Shown: positions 11,166 to 20,201, numbered from the stretch's first letter. The stretch is 64,000 nt of DNA from Streptomyces spectabilis (GCF_008704795.1 NZ_CP023690.1:2986501-3050500), one strand, 5' to 3'. Numbers and translations are program-made. Notes: generated from the letters alone by a model not told the origin.

Positions 11166-12221
11166 GTGACCGCGCGACTGGCCGACATCGCAGCCCAGGC
11201 GGGGGTCAGCGAGGCGACCGTGAGCCGGGTCCTGAACGGCAGGCCGGGCGTCGCTGCGGCCACCCGCCAGTCCGTGCTCGCCGCGCTCGACGTCCTCGGC
11301 TACGAGAGGCCCGTACGGCTGCGCAGGCGCAGCGCGGGCCTCGTCGGCCTGATCACGCCCGAGCTGGAGAACCCGATATTCCCCGCGCTCGCCCAGGTGA
11401 TCGGGCAGGCCCTCACCCGGCAGGGGTACACCCCCGTCCTCGCCACGCAGACCCCCGGCGGCTCCACCGAGGACGAGCTCACCGAGATGCTGGTGGACCG
11501 GGGCGTCGCGGGCATCATCTTCGTCTCGGGCCTGCACGCGGACACCACCGCGGACACGGAGCGCTACGAGCGGCTGCGGGCACAGGGCGTGCCGTTCGTG
11601 CTCGTCGACGGCTTCTCCCCGGCGGTGCGGGCGCCCTTCATCTCGCCCGACGACCGCGCGGCCATGCGCCTCGCGGTCACGCACCTGTCGTCGCTCGGGC
11701 ACACCCGCATCGGCCTCGCCCTCGGCCCGCGCCGCTTCGTGCCGGTGCAGCGGAAGATAGAGGGCTTCACGCGCACCATGCGGGAGCGCTTCCAGCTCTC
11801 GCCGGACACCGTCGAGACGGACCTCGTCGAACACTCCCTGTACACGCTCGAAGGCGGTCAGGCGGCGACGTCCGCGCTCCTCGACCGCGGCTGCACGGCC
11901 GTCGTCTGCGCCAGCGACATGATGGCGCTCGGCGCGGTGCGGGCCGTGCGGGACCGGGGTCTGGAGGTGCCGGACGACGTCTCCGTCGTCGGCTTCGACG
12001 ACTCGGTCCTGATCGCCTTCACGGATCCGCCCCTGACGACGATCCGCAAGCCCGTGCCCGCGATGGGCCAGGCCGCGGTGCGCACCCTCCTGGAGGAGAT
12101 CGGGGGGACGCCCGCGCCGCACAGCGAGTTCGTCTTCATGCCGGAGCTGGTCGTGCGCGGCTCCACGGCGATGTGCCCGGAGCACCCCCCGGGAAGTCGG
12201 CCTGAAGCACCTCGTACCTGA
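11166..12221 (+). CDS. LacI family transcriptional regulator
   Basis: This 351-residue protein starts at the GTG at 11166. The N-terminal DNA-binding head is complete: LADIAAQAGVSEATVSRVLN with the hinge region following. A periplasmic-binding-type sensor domain follows (VGLITPELENPIFPALAQVI; ADMMALGAVRA-like segment as CASDMMALGAV; VVGFDDS). It lies directly after the GH13 gene and is probably its maltose/maltodextrin-type repressor. This role is inferred from position. No clear palindromic operator was found by eye in the gap before the GH13 gene. Confidence 0.88.
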   Translation: MTARLADIAAQAGVSEATVSRVLNGRPGVAAATRQSVLAALDVLGYERPVRLRRRSAGLVGLITPELENPIFPALAQVIGQALTRQGYTPVLATQTPGGSTEDELTEMLVDRGVAGIIFVSGLHADTTADTERYERLRAQGVPFVLVDGFSPAVRAPFISPDDRAAMRLAVTHLSSLGHTRIGLALGPRRFVPVQRKIEGFTRTMRERFQLSPDTVETDLVEHSLYTLEGGQAATSALLDRGCTAVVCASDMMALGAVRAVRDRGLEVPDDVSVVGFDDSVLIAFTDPPLTTIRKPVPAMGQAAVRTLLEEIGGTPAPHSEFVFMPELVVRGSTAMCPEHPPGSRPEAPRT

Positions 12222-12296
12222 GGCGTAGGGAGTGCGCCCGGAACCCATCGGGGGGATGATCTGAGGTGAGGTGGGTATCTGGCAGACTCTACGCCT

Positions 12297-13142
12297 ATGG
12301 GTGAGATGACTGTGACGACACTGGAAGGCCGCCGGCGGCCCACCACATCACCCATCGCGGGCGAGCAGAATGACCGCTTTGGGCGGAAAGTCCTGCGCCG
12401 TTTGCGTACGCCCCGGCGACCACGCCTGTGGTTCGAGATCCTGCTGATCGCGGTGAGTTACTGGACGTACTCACTGATCCGCAACGCGGTGCCGGAGCAG
12501 AAGTCGGAGGCGCTGCGCAACGCCGACTGGATCTGGGACGTGGAGAACACCCTCGGCATCGCCGTGGAGCGGTCCGTCAACCACGCCGTGGATTCCGTGA
12601 CATGGCTCATCGTCGGCATGAACTACTACTACGCGACGCTGCACTTCGTCGTCACGCTCGGTGTCCTCGTGTGGCTGTACCGCTGGCATCCCGGCCGGTA
12701 CGCGGCCGCGCGCCTGGTCCTCTTCGCGACGACCGCGGTGGCCCTGCTCGGTTACTACCTGTATCCGCTGGCGCCGCCCCGCCTGGTGCCCGGCGGCGAC
12801 TTCATCGACACCGTCGTCGTGCACAACACGTGGGGCTCGATGGCGTCCGGCGACCTCAAGAGCATGTCGAACCAGTACGCCGCGATGCCGTCCATGCACA
12901 TCGGCTGGTCGCTGTGGTGCGGCCTGACCATCTTCGCCCTCGCCTCGGTGCCCTGGGCGAAGGTCCTCGGCCTGCTGTACCCCGTGGCGACGCTTGTGGT
13001 CATCGTCGCCACCGCCAACCACTTCTGGCTGGACGCGGTGGGCGGCATGATCTGCCTGGCCTTCGGCTACACGGTCGTCCGCCTCTGGTACGGGGCCCTG
13101 CCCCACGCACTGCCTCAGCAGATCCCGCCCCTGAGGCCCTGA
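12297..13142 (+). CDS. PAP2-superfamily membrane phosphatase
   Basis: This 281-residue protein has an ATG at 12297; the ATG at 12306 is also possible. It is a PAP2-type integral membrane protein with about six helices. Two of the PAP2 signature blocks are visible: AMPSMHIGWSLWCG (the PSMH motif) and ANHFWLDAVGG with the catalytic-site His and Asp. Relatives include lipid phosphate phosphatases and inositolphosphotransferase-like enzymes. The substrate is unknown; a lipid phosphate is most likely. The gene stands alone between the LacI gene and the convergent glnE. Confidence 0.85.
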   Translation: MGEMTVTTLEGRRRPTTSPIAGEQNDRFGRKVLRRLRTPRRPRLWFEILLIAVSYWTYSLIRNAVPEQKSEALRNADWIWDVENTLGIAVERSVNHAVDSVTWLIVGMNYYYATLHFVVTLGVLVWLYRWHPGRYAAARLVLFATTAVALLGYYLYPLAPPRLVPGGDFIDTVVVHNTWGSMASGDLKSMSNQYAAMPSMHIGWSLWCGLTIFALASVPWAKVLGLLYPVATLVVIVATANHFWLDAVGGMICLAFGYTVVRLWYGALPHALPQQIPPLRP

Positions 13143-13173
13143 GCCCCTCGGGGCGCCCGGCAGAGGTTTCTTC

Positions 13174-13199
13174 CAGCCCGTCCGGCGTTTGAGGACGAG
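13174..13199. repeat. second copy of the dispersed intergenic repeat
   Basis: This 26-bp segment is identical to 2453-2478, the right arm of the hairpin after the first gene. Here the matching left arm is absent, so it is a half-copy. It lies between the convergent PAP2 gene and glnE. Confidence 0.6.
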
Positions 13200-13227
13200 C
13201 GCGCCGGCGCGATGGGCCGCGCCAGGG

Positions 13228-16212
13228 CTAGGCCCCGTAGAAGCGGGCCTCCATGACGGCGCGGGCCCGGCGCGTGGTGCGGCGGTAGTCGTCCAGCATG
13301 TCCCCGACGTGGCCGGTCTCGTACCCGAGGTAACGGGCGACGGCCGCCAGCTCGCGGCCGTCGGACGGGAACGTGTCGCCGGCCCGGCCCCGCACCAGCA
13401 TCACCGCGTTGCGCACCCGCGTGGCGAGCACCCACGCCTCGTCGAGGATCTCCGCCTCCTCCCCGGGGACGAGCCCGGCCGCGCAGGCCGCGGCGAGGGC
13501 CTCCCGGGTGCGGGTGGTGCGCAGGCCCGGCTCGGCCCAGCCGTGGCCGAGCTGGAGGAGCTGGACGGTCCACTCGACGTCGGAGAGGCCGCCGCGGCCC
13601 AGCTTGGTGTGCAGCGTGGGGTCGGCCCCGCGCGGAAGGCGCTCGGCCTCCATGCGGGCCTTGAGGCGGCGGATCTCACGGACCGCCTCGTCGCCGAGCC
13701 CCTCGGCGGGGTAGCGCAGCGGGTCGACAAGCTCGATGAAGGCCGCGCCGAGGCCCGCGTCGCCCGCCACCGGCTCGGCGCGGAGCAGCGCCTGGGACTC
13801 CCAGACGAGGGACCAGCGCCGGTAGTAGGCGGCGTACGACTTCAGGGTGCGGACCAGCGGGCCGCTCTTGCCCTCGGGGCGCAGGTCGGCGTCGATGAGG
13901 AGCGGCGGATCGGCGGAGGGCAGCTGGAGCAGGCGCCGCATCTCGGCGACGACCTGGTTCGCGGCCTTGGCCGCCTCCTGGTCGTCGACGCCCTCGCGGG
14001 GCTCGTGCACGAACAGGACGTCGGCGTCGGATCCGTAACCCAGCTCGCGCCCGCCGAAGCGGCCCATGCCGATGACGGCGAAGCGGGTGGGCAGCTCGTC
14101 GCCCCAGCCGTCGCGGACCACGGCGCGCAGGGCGCCCGCGATGGTGGCGGCGGTCAGGTCGGACACGGCGGTCCCCACGCGGTCCACGAGCGCGCCCGCG
14201 CCGGCGGTGCCCGCGCTGCCGTACGAGGCGATGAGGTCGGCCGCGGTGGTGCGGAACAGCTCGCGCCGCCGCACCCCGCGGGCGGCGGTGACCGCCTGCT
14301 CGGGCCCTTCGGCGCGGCGCACGGCGGCCAGGACCTCCTGTTCGAGCAGGGCGCGGCCGCGCGGTTCGAGGCCGCGTTCGTCGCCGAGCAGGGCGACCGC
14401 CTCGGGGGCGCGAAGGAGCAGGTCGGGGGCGAGCCGCCCGGCGGAGAGGACCCGGGCGAGGTTCTCCGCGGCCGCGCCCTCGTCGCGCAGCAGGCGCAGG
14501 TACCAGGGGGTCTTGCCGAGCGCGTCGGACACCTTGCGGAAGCCGAGCAGGCCCGCGTCGGGGTCGGCCGAGTCCGCGAACCAGCCGAGCAGCACCGGCA
14601 GGAGCGTGCGCTGGATGGCGGCCTTGCGGGTGACGCCGGAGGCGAGGGCCTCCAGGTGGCGCAGGGCCGCGGCCGGGTCGGCGTACCCGAGCGCGACGAG
14701 CCGCTCGCGGGCGGCCTCGGTGCTCAGCCGGGTCTCGCCGGGGGCGAGTTGGGCGACGGCGTCGAGCAGCGGGCGGTAGAAGAGCTTCTCGTGCAGACGG
14801 CGCACGACGGTCGTGTGCCGCTTCCAGGCCCGGCCGAGGTCGGTCAGGGGCTCGGTGCGCATGCCGAGGGAGCGGCCGATGCGGCGCAGGTCGGCGTCGT
14901 CCTCGGGGACGAGGTGGGTGCGGCGCAGCCGGTACAGCTGGATGCGGTGCTCCAGGGAGCGCAGGAAGCGGTACGCGTCGTCGAGCTGGGTGGCGTCGAC
15001 GCGGCCGACGTAGCCGCCGGCGGCGAGCGCGGCCAGGGCGTCGAGCGTCGTGCCGCTGCGCAGCGACGCGTCCGCGCGTCCGTGCACCAACTGCAGGAGC
15101 TGCACGGCGAATTCGACGTCGCGCAGACCGCCGGGGCCGAGCTTCAGCTCGCGCTCCACCTCGCCCGCCGGGATGTTCGCCACCACGCGGCGGCGCATCT
15201 TCTGCACGTCGGCGACGAAGTTCTCGCGCTCGGCGGCCTGCCAGACCAGGGGCGCGACGGCAGCGGCGTACTCCTCGCCGAGCTCGGCGTCACCGGCGAC
15301 GGGCCGGGCCTTGAGCAGCGCCTGGAACTCCCACGTCTTGGCCCAGCGCTGGTAGTAGGCGAGGTGCGAGGAGAGGGTGCGCACCAGCGGGCCGTTGCGG
15401 CCCTCGGGGCGCAGATTGGCGTCGACGGGCCAGATGGTGCCCTCGACCGTCGTCTCGGAGCAGATCCGCATCAGGTGCGAGGCGAGCCGGGTCGCCGCGC
15501 GCAGCGCCTTGTCCTCGTCGGCCCCGTCGGCGGCCTCCCCGACGAAGATGACGTCGACGTCGGAGACGTAGTTCAGCTCGTGGCCGCCGCACTTGCCCAT
15601 GGCGATCACCGCGAGGCGGCACTGCGCGGCGTCGGCGGGCGCGGCCGCGCGGGCCATGGCGAGCGCGGCGCGCAGCGTGGCGGTGGCGAGGTCGGCGAGT
15701 TCGGCGGCGGTCTGGGCGACGTCCGTGGTGCCGCACACGTCGCGGGCGGCGATGGCGAGCAGACAGCGGCGGTAGGCGACGCGCAGCGACACGGGGTCGG
15801 TGGCCCCGGCGAGGCCGCGCTCGAACTCCTCGACGCCGGGGTGCAGATCGGCGGCCTCGTACGTGACCAGGGCGCGCCAGTCGCGCGGATGCCGGGCCAG
15901 GTGGTCGGCGAGCGCCTCGGAGGCGCCGAGGACGCCGAGCAGCCGGTCGCGCAGCGGCTTGGAGCTGACGAGGGTGTCGAGGAGTTCGCGCCGGTCGGTG
16001 TCGTCGTCCTGCGCCTCCACCAGGCGGACCAGGCCGAGCAGCGCCAGATCGGGGTCGGCGGCGGTGCCGAGCGCGTCGAGGAGCACCGGGTCGGCGCGGA
16101 CGGCGTCGAGGCCGGGCGCGGCGAGCAGCCGCTCGGCGGCCGACGGGTCGGTGAATCCGTGCCGCAGCAGCCGCGTGAACGTGCTGCTCCTGCGCCCTTG
16201 CGGCAGCGTCAT
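13228..16212 (-). CDS. glnE: bifunctional glutamine synthetase adenylyltransferase / deadenylase
   Basis: The start is the ATG complementary to 16210-16212, preceded by GAAAGG; an upstream open extension to 16443 lacks family similarity. The protein has 994 residues and two nucleotidyltransferase domains. The N-terminal, adenylyl-removing half carries GKCGGHELNYVSDVDVIF near residue 204. The C-terminal, adenylylating half carries GMGRFGGRELGYGSDADVLF near residue 715. In this family the enzyme switches type I glutamine synthetase off and on by AMP on a tyrosine, under P-II control. A glutamine synthetase relative (glnA2) lies 15 kb away, beyond the integrated element. Confidence 0.95.
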   Translation of the reverse strand: MTLPQGRRSSTFTRLLRHGFTDPSAAERLLAAPGLDAVRADPVLLDALGTAADPDLALLGLVRLVEAQDDDTDRRELLDTLVSSKPLRDRLLGVLGASEALADHLARHPRDWRALVTYEAADLHPGVEEFERGLAGATDPVSLRVAYRRCLLAIAARDVCGTTDVAQTAAELADLATATLRAALAMARAAAPADAAQCRLAVIAMGKCGGHELNYVSDVDVIFVGEAADGADEDKALRAATRLASHLMRICSETTVEGTIWPVDANLRPEGRNGPLVRTLSSHLAYYQRWAKTWEFQALLKARPVAGDAELGEEYAAAVAPLVWQAAERENFVADVQKMRRRVVANIPAGEVERELKLGPGGLRDVEFAVQLLQLVHGRADASLRSGTTLDALAALAAGGYVGRVDATQLDDAYRFLRSLEHRIQLYRLRRTHLVPEDDADLRRIGRSLGMRTEPLTDLGRAWKRHTTVVRRLHEKLFYRPLLDAVAQLAPGETRLSTEAARERLVALGYADPAAALRHLEALASGVTRKAAIQRTLLPVLLGWFADSADPDAGLLGFRKVSDALGKTPWYLRLLRDEGAAAENLARVLSAGRLAPDLLLRAPEAVALLGDERGLEPRGRALLEQEVLAAVRRAEGPEQAVTAARGVRRRELFRTTAADLIASYGSAGTAGAGALVDRVGTAVSDLTAATIAGALRAVVRDGWGDELPTRFAVIGMGRFGGRELGYGSDADVLFVHEPREGVDDQEAAKAANQVVAEMRRLLQLPSADPPLLIDADLRPEGKSGPLVRTLKSYAAYYRRWSLVWESQALLRAEPVAGDAGLGAAFIELVDPLRYPAEGLGDEAVREIRRLKARMEAERLPRGADPTLHTKLGRGGLSDVEWTVQLLQLGHGWAEPGLRTTRTREALAAACAAGLVPGEEAEILDEAWVLATRVRNAVMLVRGRAGDTFPSDGRELAAVARYLGYETGHVGDMLDDYRRTTRRARAVMEARFYGA

Positions 16213-16390
16213 GTGCACGCCTTTCGCTCGCCTGTCCTGGCCAGAGCCTACCGAGCGGTGACCGGGTGCGGTCCGATGAGTTCTCCGCGCGTGCGGGGGC
16301 CGCCCCGGGACGCAAGCATGGATACGGACAGGAGGCCGCCACGGCCTGGAGCCGCCGCGCCCGGCGGAGTCTGCCGAACACCTCACATTT

Positions 16391-16404
16391 TCGAACACAT
16401 GTCC
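16391..16404. promoter_or_regulatory. possible SOS (LexA-like) box before the VOC genes
   Basis: TCGAACACATGTCC differs by one base in the right half from the actinobacterial LexA pattern GAAC-N4-GTTC. A possible -10 element, TACGAT (16406-16411), follows directly, so binding there would block a promoter reading toward the VOC genes. The match is imperfect and was judged by eye. Confidence 0.3.
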
Positions 16405-16430
16405 ATACGATGAAGAGGACCTGAGGAAAC

Positions 16431-16484
16431 CCCCTGGGGGCACTACTGAATCCCCGGGGCACTACCGATCCCCGGGGCACTACC
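16431..16484 (+). repeat. three short direct repeats in the VOC gene leader
   Basis: Three tandem units lie just before the ribosome binding site: CCCCTGGGGGCACTACTGAAT (split as 16431-16440 and 16441-16451), then CCCCGGGGCACTACCGAT (16452-16469) and CCCCGGGGCACTACC (16470-16484). Each begins with a self-complementary C4G4 core, so each can form a hairpin. They lie in what is probably the 5' untranslated leader. Their role is unknown. Confidence 0.6.
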
Positions 16485-16498
16485 AAGAGGAGCAAGCC

Positions 16499-16933
16499 AT
16501 GGAGTGGACGCTCGAAGTCGTGACGCTGCCGGTGTCGGACCTCGACCGGGCCAAGGAGTTCTACGAGACCAAGTGCGGCTTCAAGGCGGACCTGGACAGC
16601 GAGGTCGCCCCCGGGGTGCGCGTCATCCAGTTCACCCCGCCCGGCTCGCGCTGCTCCTTCGCGATGGTGACCGGCCTGCCCCTGGCCCCCGGCCAGGAGG
16701 CGATGGCGCCCGGCTCGCTCCACGGTCTCCAGGTGTGCGTGACCGACATCGAGGCGGCGCGCGCCGAGCTCGCGGGGCGCGGCGTGGACGTCACGCCGGT
16801 GCGGACGCTCGGCGCGCGGGGCTGGGAGGACGGCAAGGGCGAGGCGGAGTGGAGCTCCTTCTGCTTCTTCAAGGACCCGGACGGCAACGGCTGGACGGTG
16901 CAGGAGGCTCCGGCGCCGCTCTCGGCCCGCTGA
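16499..16933 (+). CDS. VOC (glyoxalase/dioxygenase fold) protein
   Basis: This 144-residue protein has an ATG at 16499 after AAGAGGAG. It is a single vicinal-oxygen-chelate domain: it opens with LPVSDLDRAKEFYETKCGF, and the C-terminal half has FFKDPDGNGWTVQE. VOC members include glyoxalases, bleomycin-type resistance proteins and dioxygenases, and this one cannot be assigned. It is about 50 percent identical by eye to the next gene, and both begin with the same module, so the two arose by tandem duplication. They are probably one operon. Confidence 0.85.
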   Translation: MEWTLEVVTLPVSDLDRAKEFYETKCGFKADLDSEVAPGVRVIQFTPPGSRCSFAMVTGLPLAPGQEAMAPGSLHGLQVCVTDIEAARAELAGRGVDVTPVRTLGARGWEDGKGEAEWSSFCFFKDPDGNGWTVQEAPAPLSAR

Positions 16934-16991
16934 CGCCCCGACCACGAGGGCGTTCCGATCAGACAGGCGCCCCGACCGTGAGGAGACGACC

Positions 16992-17414
16992 ATGGACTAC
17001 ACGCTCGAAGTCATCCCCCTGCCCGTCAGCGACCTTGACCGGGCCAAGGAGTTCTACGAGACCAAGTGCGGCTTCCACGTCGACATCGACCAGGAGGTCG
17101 TGCCCGGCGTCCGCCTGGTCCAGCTCACGCCGCCCGGCTCCGGCTGTTCCGTCGTGCTCGGGGACACCGTCTGGGAGTCGACGCCGGGCCCTACGCCGGA
17201 GCCCGGCTCGTACCAGGGCCTCCAGCTGTGCGTGTCCGATCTGAAGCAGGCCCGCGAGGAGCTGACCGCCCGCGGCCTCGAACTGTCCGAGCCGGTCTCG
17301 TACGCGGACGCGGACGGCGCCACGTTCATGTACTTCACAGACCCGGACGGCAACGGCTGGTCCATCCAGGAGTACAAGGTCCGGGCGGCGCGGCCGCTGC
17401 GGGAGGTCATCTGA
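16992..17414 (+). CDS. VOC protein, tandem paralogue
   Basis: This 140-residue protein has an ATG at 16992 preceded by GAGGAG. It shares SDLDRAKEFYETKCGF exactly with its upstream neighbour and ends with YFTDPDGNGWSIQEY, the VOC metal-ligand region. The gap to the first copy is only 58 bases. Its last 8 bases overlap the end of the convergent acetyltransferase gene. Because its neighbour is an antibiotic-acetyltransferase relative, a detoxification role is conceivable, but nothing in the sequence proves it. Confidence 0.85.
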   Translation: MDYTLEVIPLPVSDLDRAKEFYETKCGFHVDIDQEVVPGVRLVQLTPPGSGCSVVLGDTVWESTPGPTPEPGSYQGLQLCVSDLKQAREELTARGLELSEPVSYADADGATFMYFTDPDGNGWSIQEYKVRAARPLREVI

Positions 17415-18255
17415 ACTTCTCCTCCATCCAGGCCACGCCGAACTCCACGACGTCCCGGGCCTCGAAGAGGTGGCTCTCGGCGGCGCCGACGAGCCCCCGC
17501 ACGCCCTTTCCGGCGGCCAGCAGCCCACGGCCGATGACCTCGAAGGGCCAGACGCCGTCGGGCACCACCGAGGAGTAGTCGAAGGCCCCGTCCGACGAGT
17601 CGATGTCGTGGAAGCGCCGCCAGACGCGCTCGCCGCCCTCCAGGACGGGCTGTTCGTAGTCCACGAAGCGCTTGCCGGGGGCGTCGGCGAGGGCCTCGGC
17701 GTGGTGCAGCAGCGTGAGCGCGTCGAGCGGCGCGCCGAGCAGCAGCACCCGGCCGCCCTTCGCCACGAGCCGGGCGAGGGGGCTGTCAGGGCCGTGCGGA
17801 TCGTCCCACGGGTGGTCGGCCATCAGCGCCTGGGCGTCGGCGCCGAGCGCTGCGAAGCTGGCGTCGGGATGGCGGCTGCGCACGGCACCCGGCCACCGCC
17901 GCAGCGCCTCGGGCAGCCGCCCGTTGGCGTGGTCGGCCTCGCTCAGCTCCGGGTCGTACGCCGGATGCTCCGCGCGCAGGGCGTCCTGCCACGCCTGGGG
18001 CCAGTCGGTGCTCCACTCGTACGGCGGCGCGTCGTTCCACCCGCACGTCACCATCAGCGTGCCGCGCTCCCCCACGACATCCCCGAGCGCCCCGATGAGC
18101 GCCTGCGGCCCACCCGCGACGTACCCGATGGCGGACATCTGCGTGTGGAACATGACGACGTCACCGCCCCCGAGACCGAGCGCCCGCAGGTCACGGACCA
18201 GCCGCCCCCGGGTGACGGGCCCGCCGGACCTCTCCAGCAACTCCCTTTCATCCAT
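17407..18255 (-). CDS. AAC(3)-type aminoglycoside N-acetyltransferase family protein
   Basis: This 282-residue protein begins at the ATG at 18255 and has the usual length for the PF02522 family. Family features are DVVMFHTQMSAIGYVAGG (acetyl-CoA site region), MVTCGWNDAPP, SRHPDASFAALG and PWDDPHGPDSPLARLVAKGG followed by VLLLGAPLDALTLLHHAE, which contains the conserved His. Members acetylate the 3-amino group of deoxystreptamine antibiotics, but many chromosomal copies in Streptomyces act on other or unknown substrates. The assignment to the family is firm; resistance is only a possibility. Confidence 0.85.
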   Translation of the reverse strand: MDERELLERSGGPVTRGRLVRDLRALGLGGGDVVMFHTQMSAIGYVAGGPQALIGALGDVVGERGTLMVTCGWNDAPPYEWSTDWPQAWQDALRAEHPAYDPELSEADHANGRLPEALRRWPGAVRSRHPDASFAALGADAQALMADHPWDDPHGPDSPLARLVAKGGRVLLLGAPLDALTLLHHAEALADAPGKRFVDYEQPVLEGGERVWRRFHDIDSSDGAFDYSSVVPDGVWPFEVIGRGLLAAGKGVRGLVGAAESHLFEARDVVEFGVAWMEEKFR

Positions 18256-18375
18256 GGGCCGAAGCTACCCGCCGGAAGCTGTCCCGCGCCTGTCCGATCC
18301 TGTCCCGGCTGTCCGGGTGACCCCCGGGTACGGGTGCGCGTTGGGCATGGACGACATGGCGGAGGTGGGACGCGC

Positions 18376-19236
18376 ATGGAGACGACGACGGCGACGGGCG
18401 GCGTGGACGAGCCGGGCTGGGACGTGGACCCGGACGACGAGATCGCGTCAGTGGTCGAGGCACTCGGGCACCAGCAGAAGCGGTGGCGGGAGGCCGCCGG
18501 GCTGGGAGTGGCCGAGTTCGCGACGGCCATGGGCTACGGAGAGGACCAGGTACGCAAGGTCGAGCGCGGGGCGCGCATCCCGCGACCGGAGTACCTGGAC
18601 AGGGCGGACGAAGTCCTGGGGGCGAATGGCTTCATCTCGGCGATGAAGGAGCAGATGGCCAAGGCGCGGTACCCGAAGAAGGTACGGGAGCTGGCGAAAC
18701 TGGAGGAGCGGGCGGTCGAGCTCTCGCTCTACAGCAACCACAACATCCATGGGTTGTTGCAGACGGAGGAGTTCGCGTGGGCGCTGCTGTCGACGTGGCG
18801 GCCCGCCCTGTCCAAGAGCGAGCTGGAGCGGGCGGTCGCCGCGCGCGTGGCACGGCAGTCCGTGTTCGAACGGTCGCCTGCGCCGGAGCTGAGCTTCGTC
18901 CAAGAAGAGGTGACGCTACGGCGCCCCATCGGCGACACAATGGTGCTGCGCCGACAGCTCGAACGCCTCTTGGAGGTGGGGCAGTTGTCGAACGTCGAGC
19001 TACAGGTGATGCCGACACTCCGAGGGAACCACCCCGGAACGGCGGGACTGATCGAAGTACTGAAGTTCGGGGACGGCACGGCGATCGGCCGCTCCGAAGG
19101 GGCCTTCGCCAGCCGCCCGGTCTCCAGCCCACGGCAGCTTCGGGTCCTTGAGTTGCGCTATGGCATCATCCGGGCTCAGGCTCTCCCGCCAGGGGAGTCG
19201 CTGGCCTTCATCGAGCAAGTGCTGGGAGAGACATGA
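18376..19236 (+). CDS. XRE helix-turn-helix regulator with DUF5753 domain
   Basis: The ATG at 18376 follows GGAGGTGGG. The 286-residue protein has an N-terminal XRE fold (residues about 35-90, VAEFATAMGYGEDQVRKVERG) and a C-terminal DUF5753 domain (from about residue 110, SNHNIHGLLQTEEFAWALLS). This architecture is very common in Streptomyces and nearly always sits with a DUF397 gene. Here the stop overlaps the next start by ATGA (19233-19236), so the two are translationally coupled. Relatives regulate development or secondary metabolism; the target is unknown. Confidence 0.9.
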   Translation: METTTATGGVDEPGWDVDPDDEIASVVEALGHQQKRWREAAGLGVAEFATAMGYGEDQVRKVERGARIPRPEYLDRADEVLGANGFISAMKEQMAKARYPKKVRELAKLEERAVELSLYSNHNIHGLLQTEEFAWALLSTWRPALSKSELERAVAARVARQSVFERSPAPELSFVQEEVTLRRPIGDTMVLRRQLERLLEVGQLSNVELQVMPTLRGNHPGTAGLIEVLKFGDGTAIGRSEGAFASRPVSSPRQLRVLELRYGIIRAQALPPGESLAFIEQVLGET

Positions 19237-19442
19237 CCGAGAAGCCCTCCACTGGGAACCCGTCCGAGCTGGCCTGGTTCAAGAGCAGCTACAGCAGCAG
19301 CAGTGACCCCAACGACTGCGTCGAAGTCGCCCTTGCGCCCGGCACGATCCACGTCCGCGACTCCAAGAACGCCACCGGCCCCCGCCTCATATTTGCCCCG
19401 TCCACGTGGGCCAACTTCATCACTCACACCTCCGAAAGCTGA
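19233..19442 (+). CDS. DUF397 protein, copy 1
   Basis: This 69-residue protein is coupled by ATGA to the XRE regulator. It has the DUF397 core LAWFKSSYSSSSDPNDCVEV and the segment TIHVRDSKN. Members of this family act as small partners of XRE-DUF5753 regulators. It is closely similar to the next gene. Confidence 0.88.
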   Translation: MTEKPSTGNPSELAWFKSSYSSSSDPNDCVEVALAPGTIHVRDSKNATGPRLIFAPSTWANFITHTSES

Positions 19443-19461
19443 CCCCTCAGCCAGGAGAGAC

Positions 19462-19647
19462 ATGATCCGCGAGCTGGACTGGTTCAAGAGCAGCTACAGC
19501 GACAGCAGCAACCCCGAAGACTGCGTCGAAGTCGCCACCACGCCCGGCACCATCCACGTCCGCGACTCCAAGAACACCTCGGAGCCCCACGTGACGTTCG
19601 CCCGGCCCGCATGGGCCGAGTTCATCACGTACGCCTCCGAGAGCTGA
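19462..19647 (+). CDS. DUF397 protein, copy 2
   Basis: This 61-residue protein has an ATG at 19462 after AGGAGAGA. It repeats the previous protein from LDWFKSSYSDSSNPEDCVEV through TIHVRDSKN to the shared end SES, with about 70 percent identity. This is a recent tandem duplication, which gives one regulator two possible partners. Confidence 0.88.
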   Translation: MIRELDWFKSSYSDSSNPEDCVEVATTPGTIHVRDSKNTSEPHVTFARPAWAEFITYASES

Positions 19648-20103
19648 CCCCTCAGCACACGTGCCCCGCCCCCGGACACCGCTCCGGGCGCGGGGCACGG
19701 CGCCGTCCTGCCCCGCACTCCGATCGGAGGCTTTGCCGCGCGAACGAGACCTGCTGTCGGTGGCGGTGGGTAAAGTACCTCCGCTCGCTTTCGGAACTGA
19801 ACATTCCGGTGTTGCAGTAAGCGCAAACCCTAGGCAAATGACTACAAAATGACGCGCGAGCGCCTGTGCATTAGGTCACCCTTAGAGGGTGATGTGTGTC
19901 ACGTATCCAGAGTGACTAACCCCACTGAGCTGGAGCCTTGCCAGTTCCCCCAAGGTGGCACCATGGGTCGACATGCGAACTCCCGGTACACACGGCCCGC
20001 GACACAAGGCAAGATGGGGGCATTGCCGCGGGGGCTTGTGATGGCCATCACATGATGGGCGCAGGGCTTGCATACGCGGCGGTAATCCGCATTCGGACAC
20101 AGA
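19648..20103. other. 456-bp stretch without a confident gene
   Basis: GC content drops here compared with the flanking core genes. Short frames exist, for example one from ATG 19963 encoding MGRHANSRYTRPATQGKMGA with a good codon pattern for 30 residues, but it stops early and its apparent continuation is in another frame. It could be a decayed small gene. A hairpin closes the stretch. Confidence 0.4.
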
Positions 20104-20146
20104 GAAGGCCCTGCCTGTCGCCCGCGAAGCTCAAGGCAGGGCCTTC
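20104..20146. terminator. hairpin terminator, 13-bp stem
   Basis: GAAGGCCCTGCCT (20104-20116) and AGGCAGGGCCTTC (20134-20146) are perfect inverted arms with a 17-base loop. No intact gene ends immediately before it on either strand. Confidence 0.65.
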
Positions 20147-20172
20147 GATCAGCACCTTCCGTTTGCAGCGTG

Positions 20173-20194
20173 GCCCCGACCGCTAGGTCGGGGC
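20173..20194. terminator. hairpin with T-run after the 40-residue ORF
   Basis: GCCCCGACC-GCTA-GGTCGGGGC is a perfect 9-bp stem with a four-base loop, followed by TTT on the plus strand. It lies 8 bases beyond the stop of the small minus-strand ORF at 20202-20324 and together with 20104-20146 could stop transcription from both sides. Confidence 0.6.
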
Positions 20195-20201
20195 TTTCGC
20201 G

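Noticed and set aside
13189..16413. 1074-residue plus-strand frame opposite glnE
   Set aside because: It is antisense to a clear glnE gene, lacks any domain pattern and has reversed codon bias.
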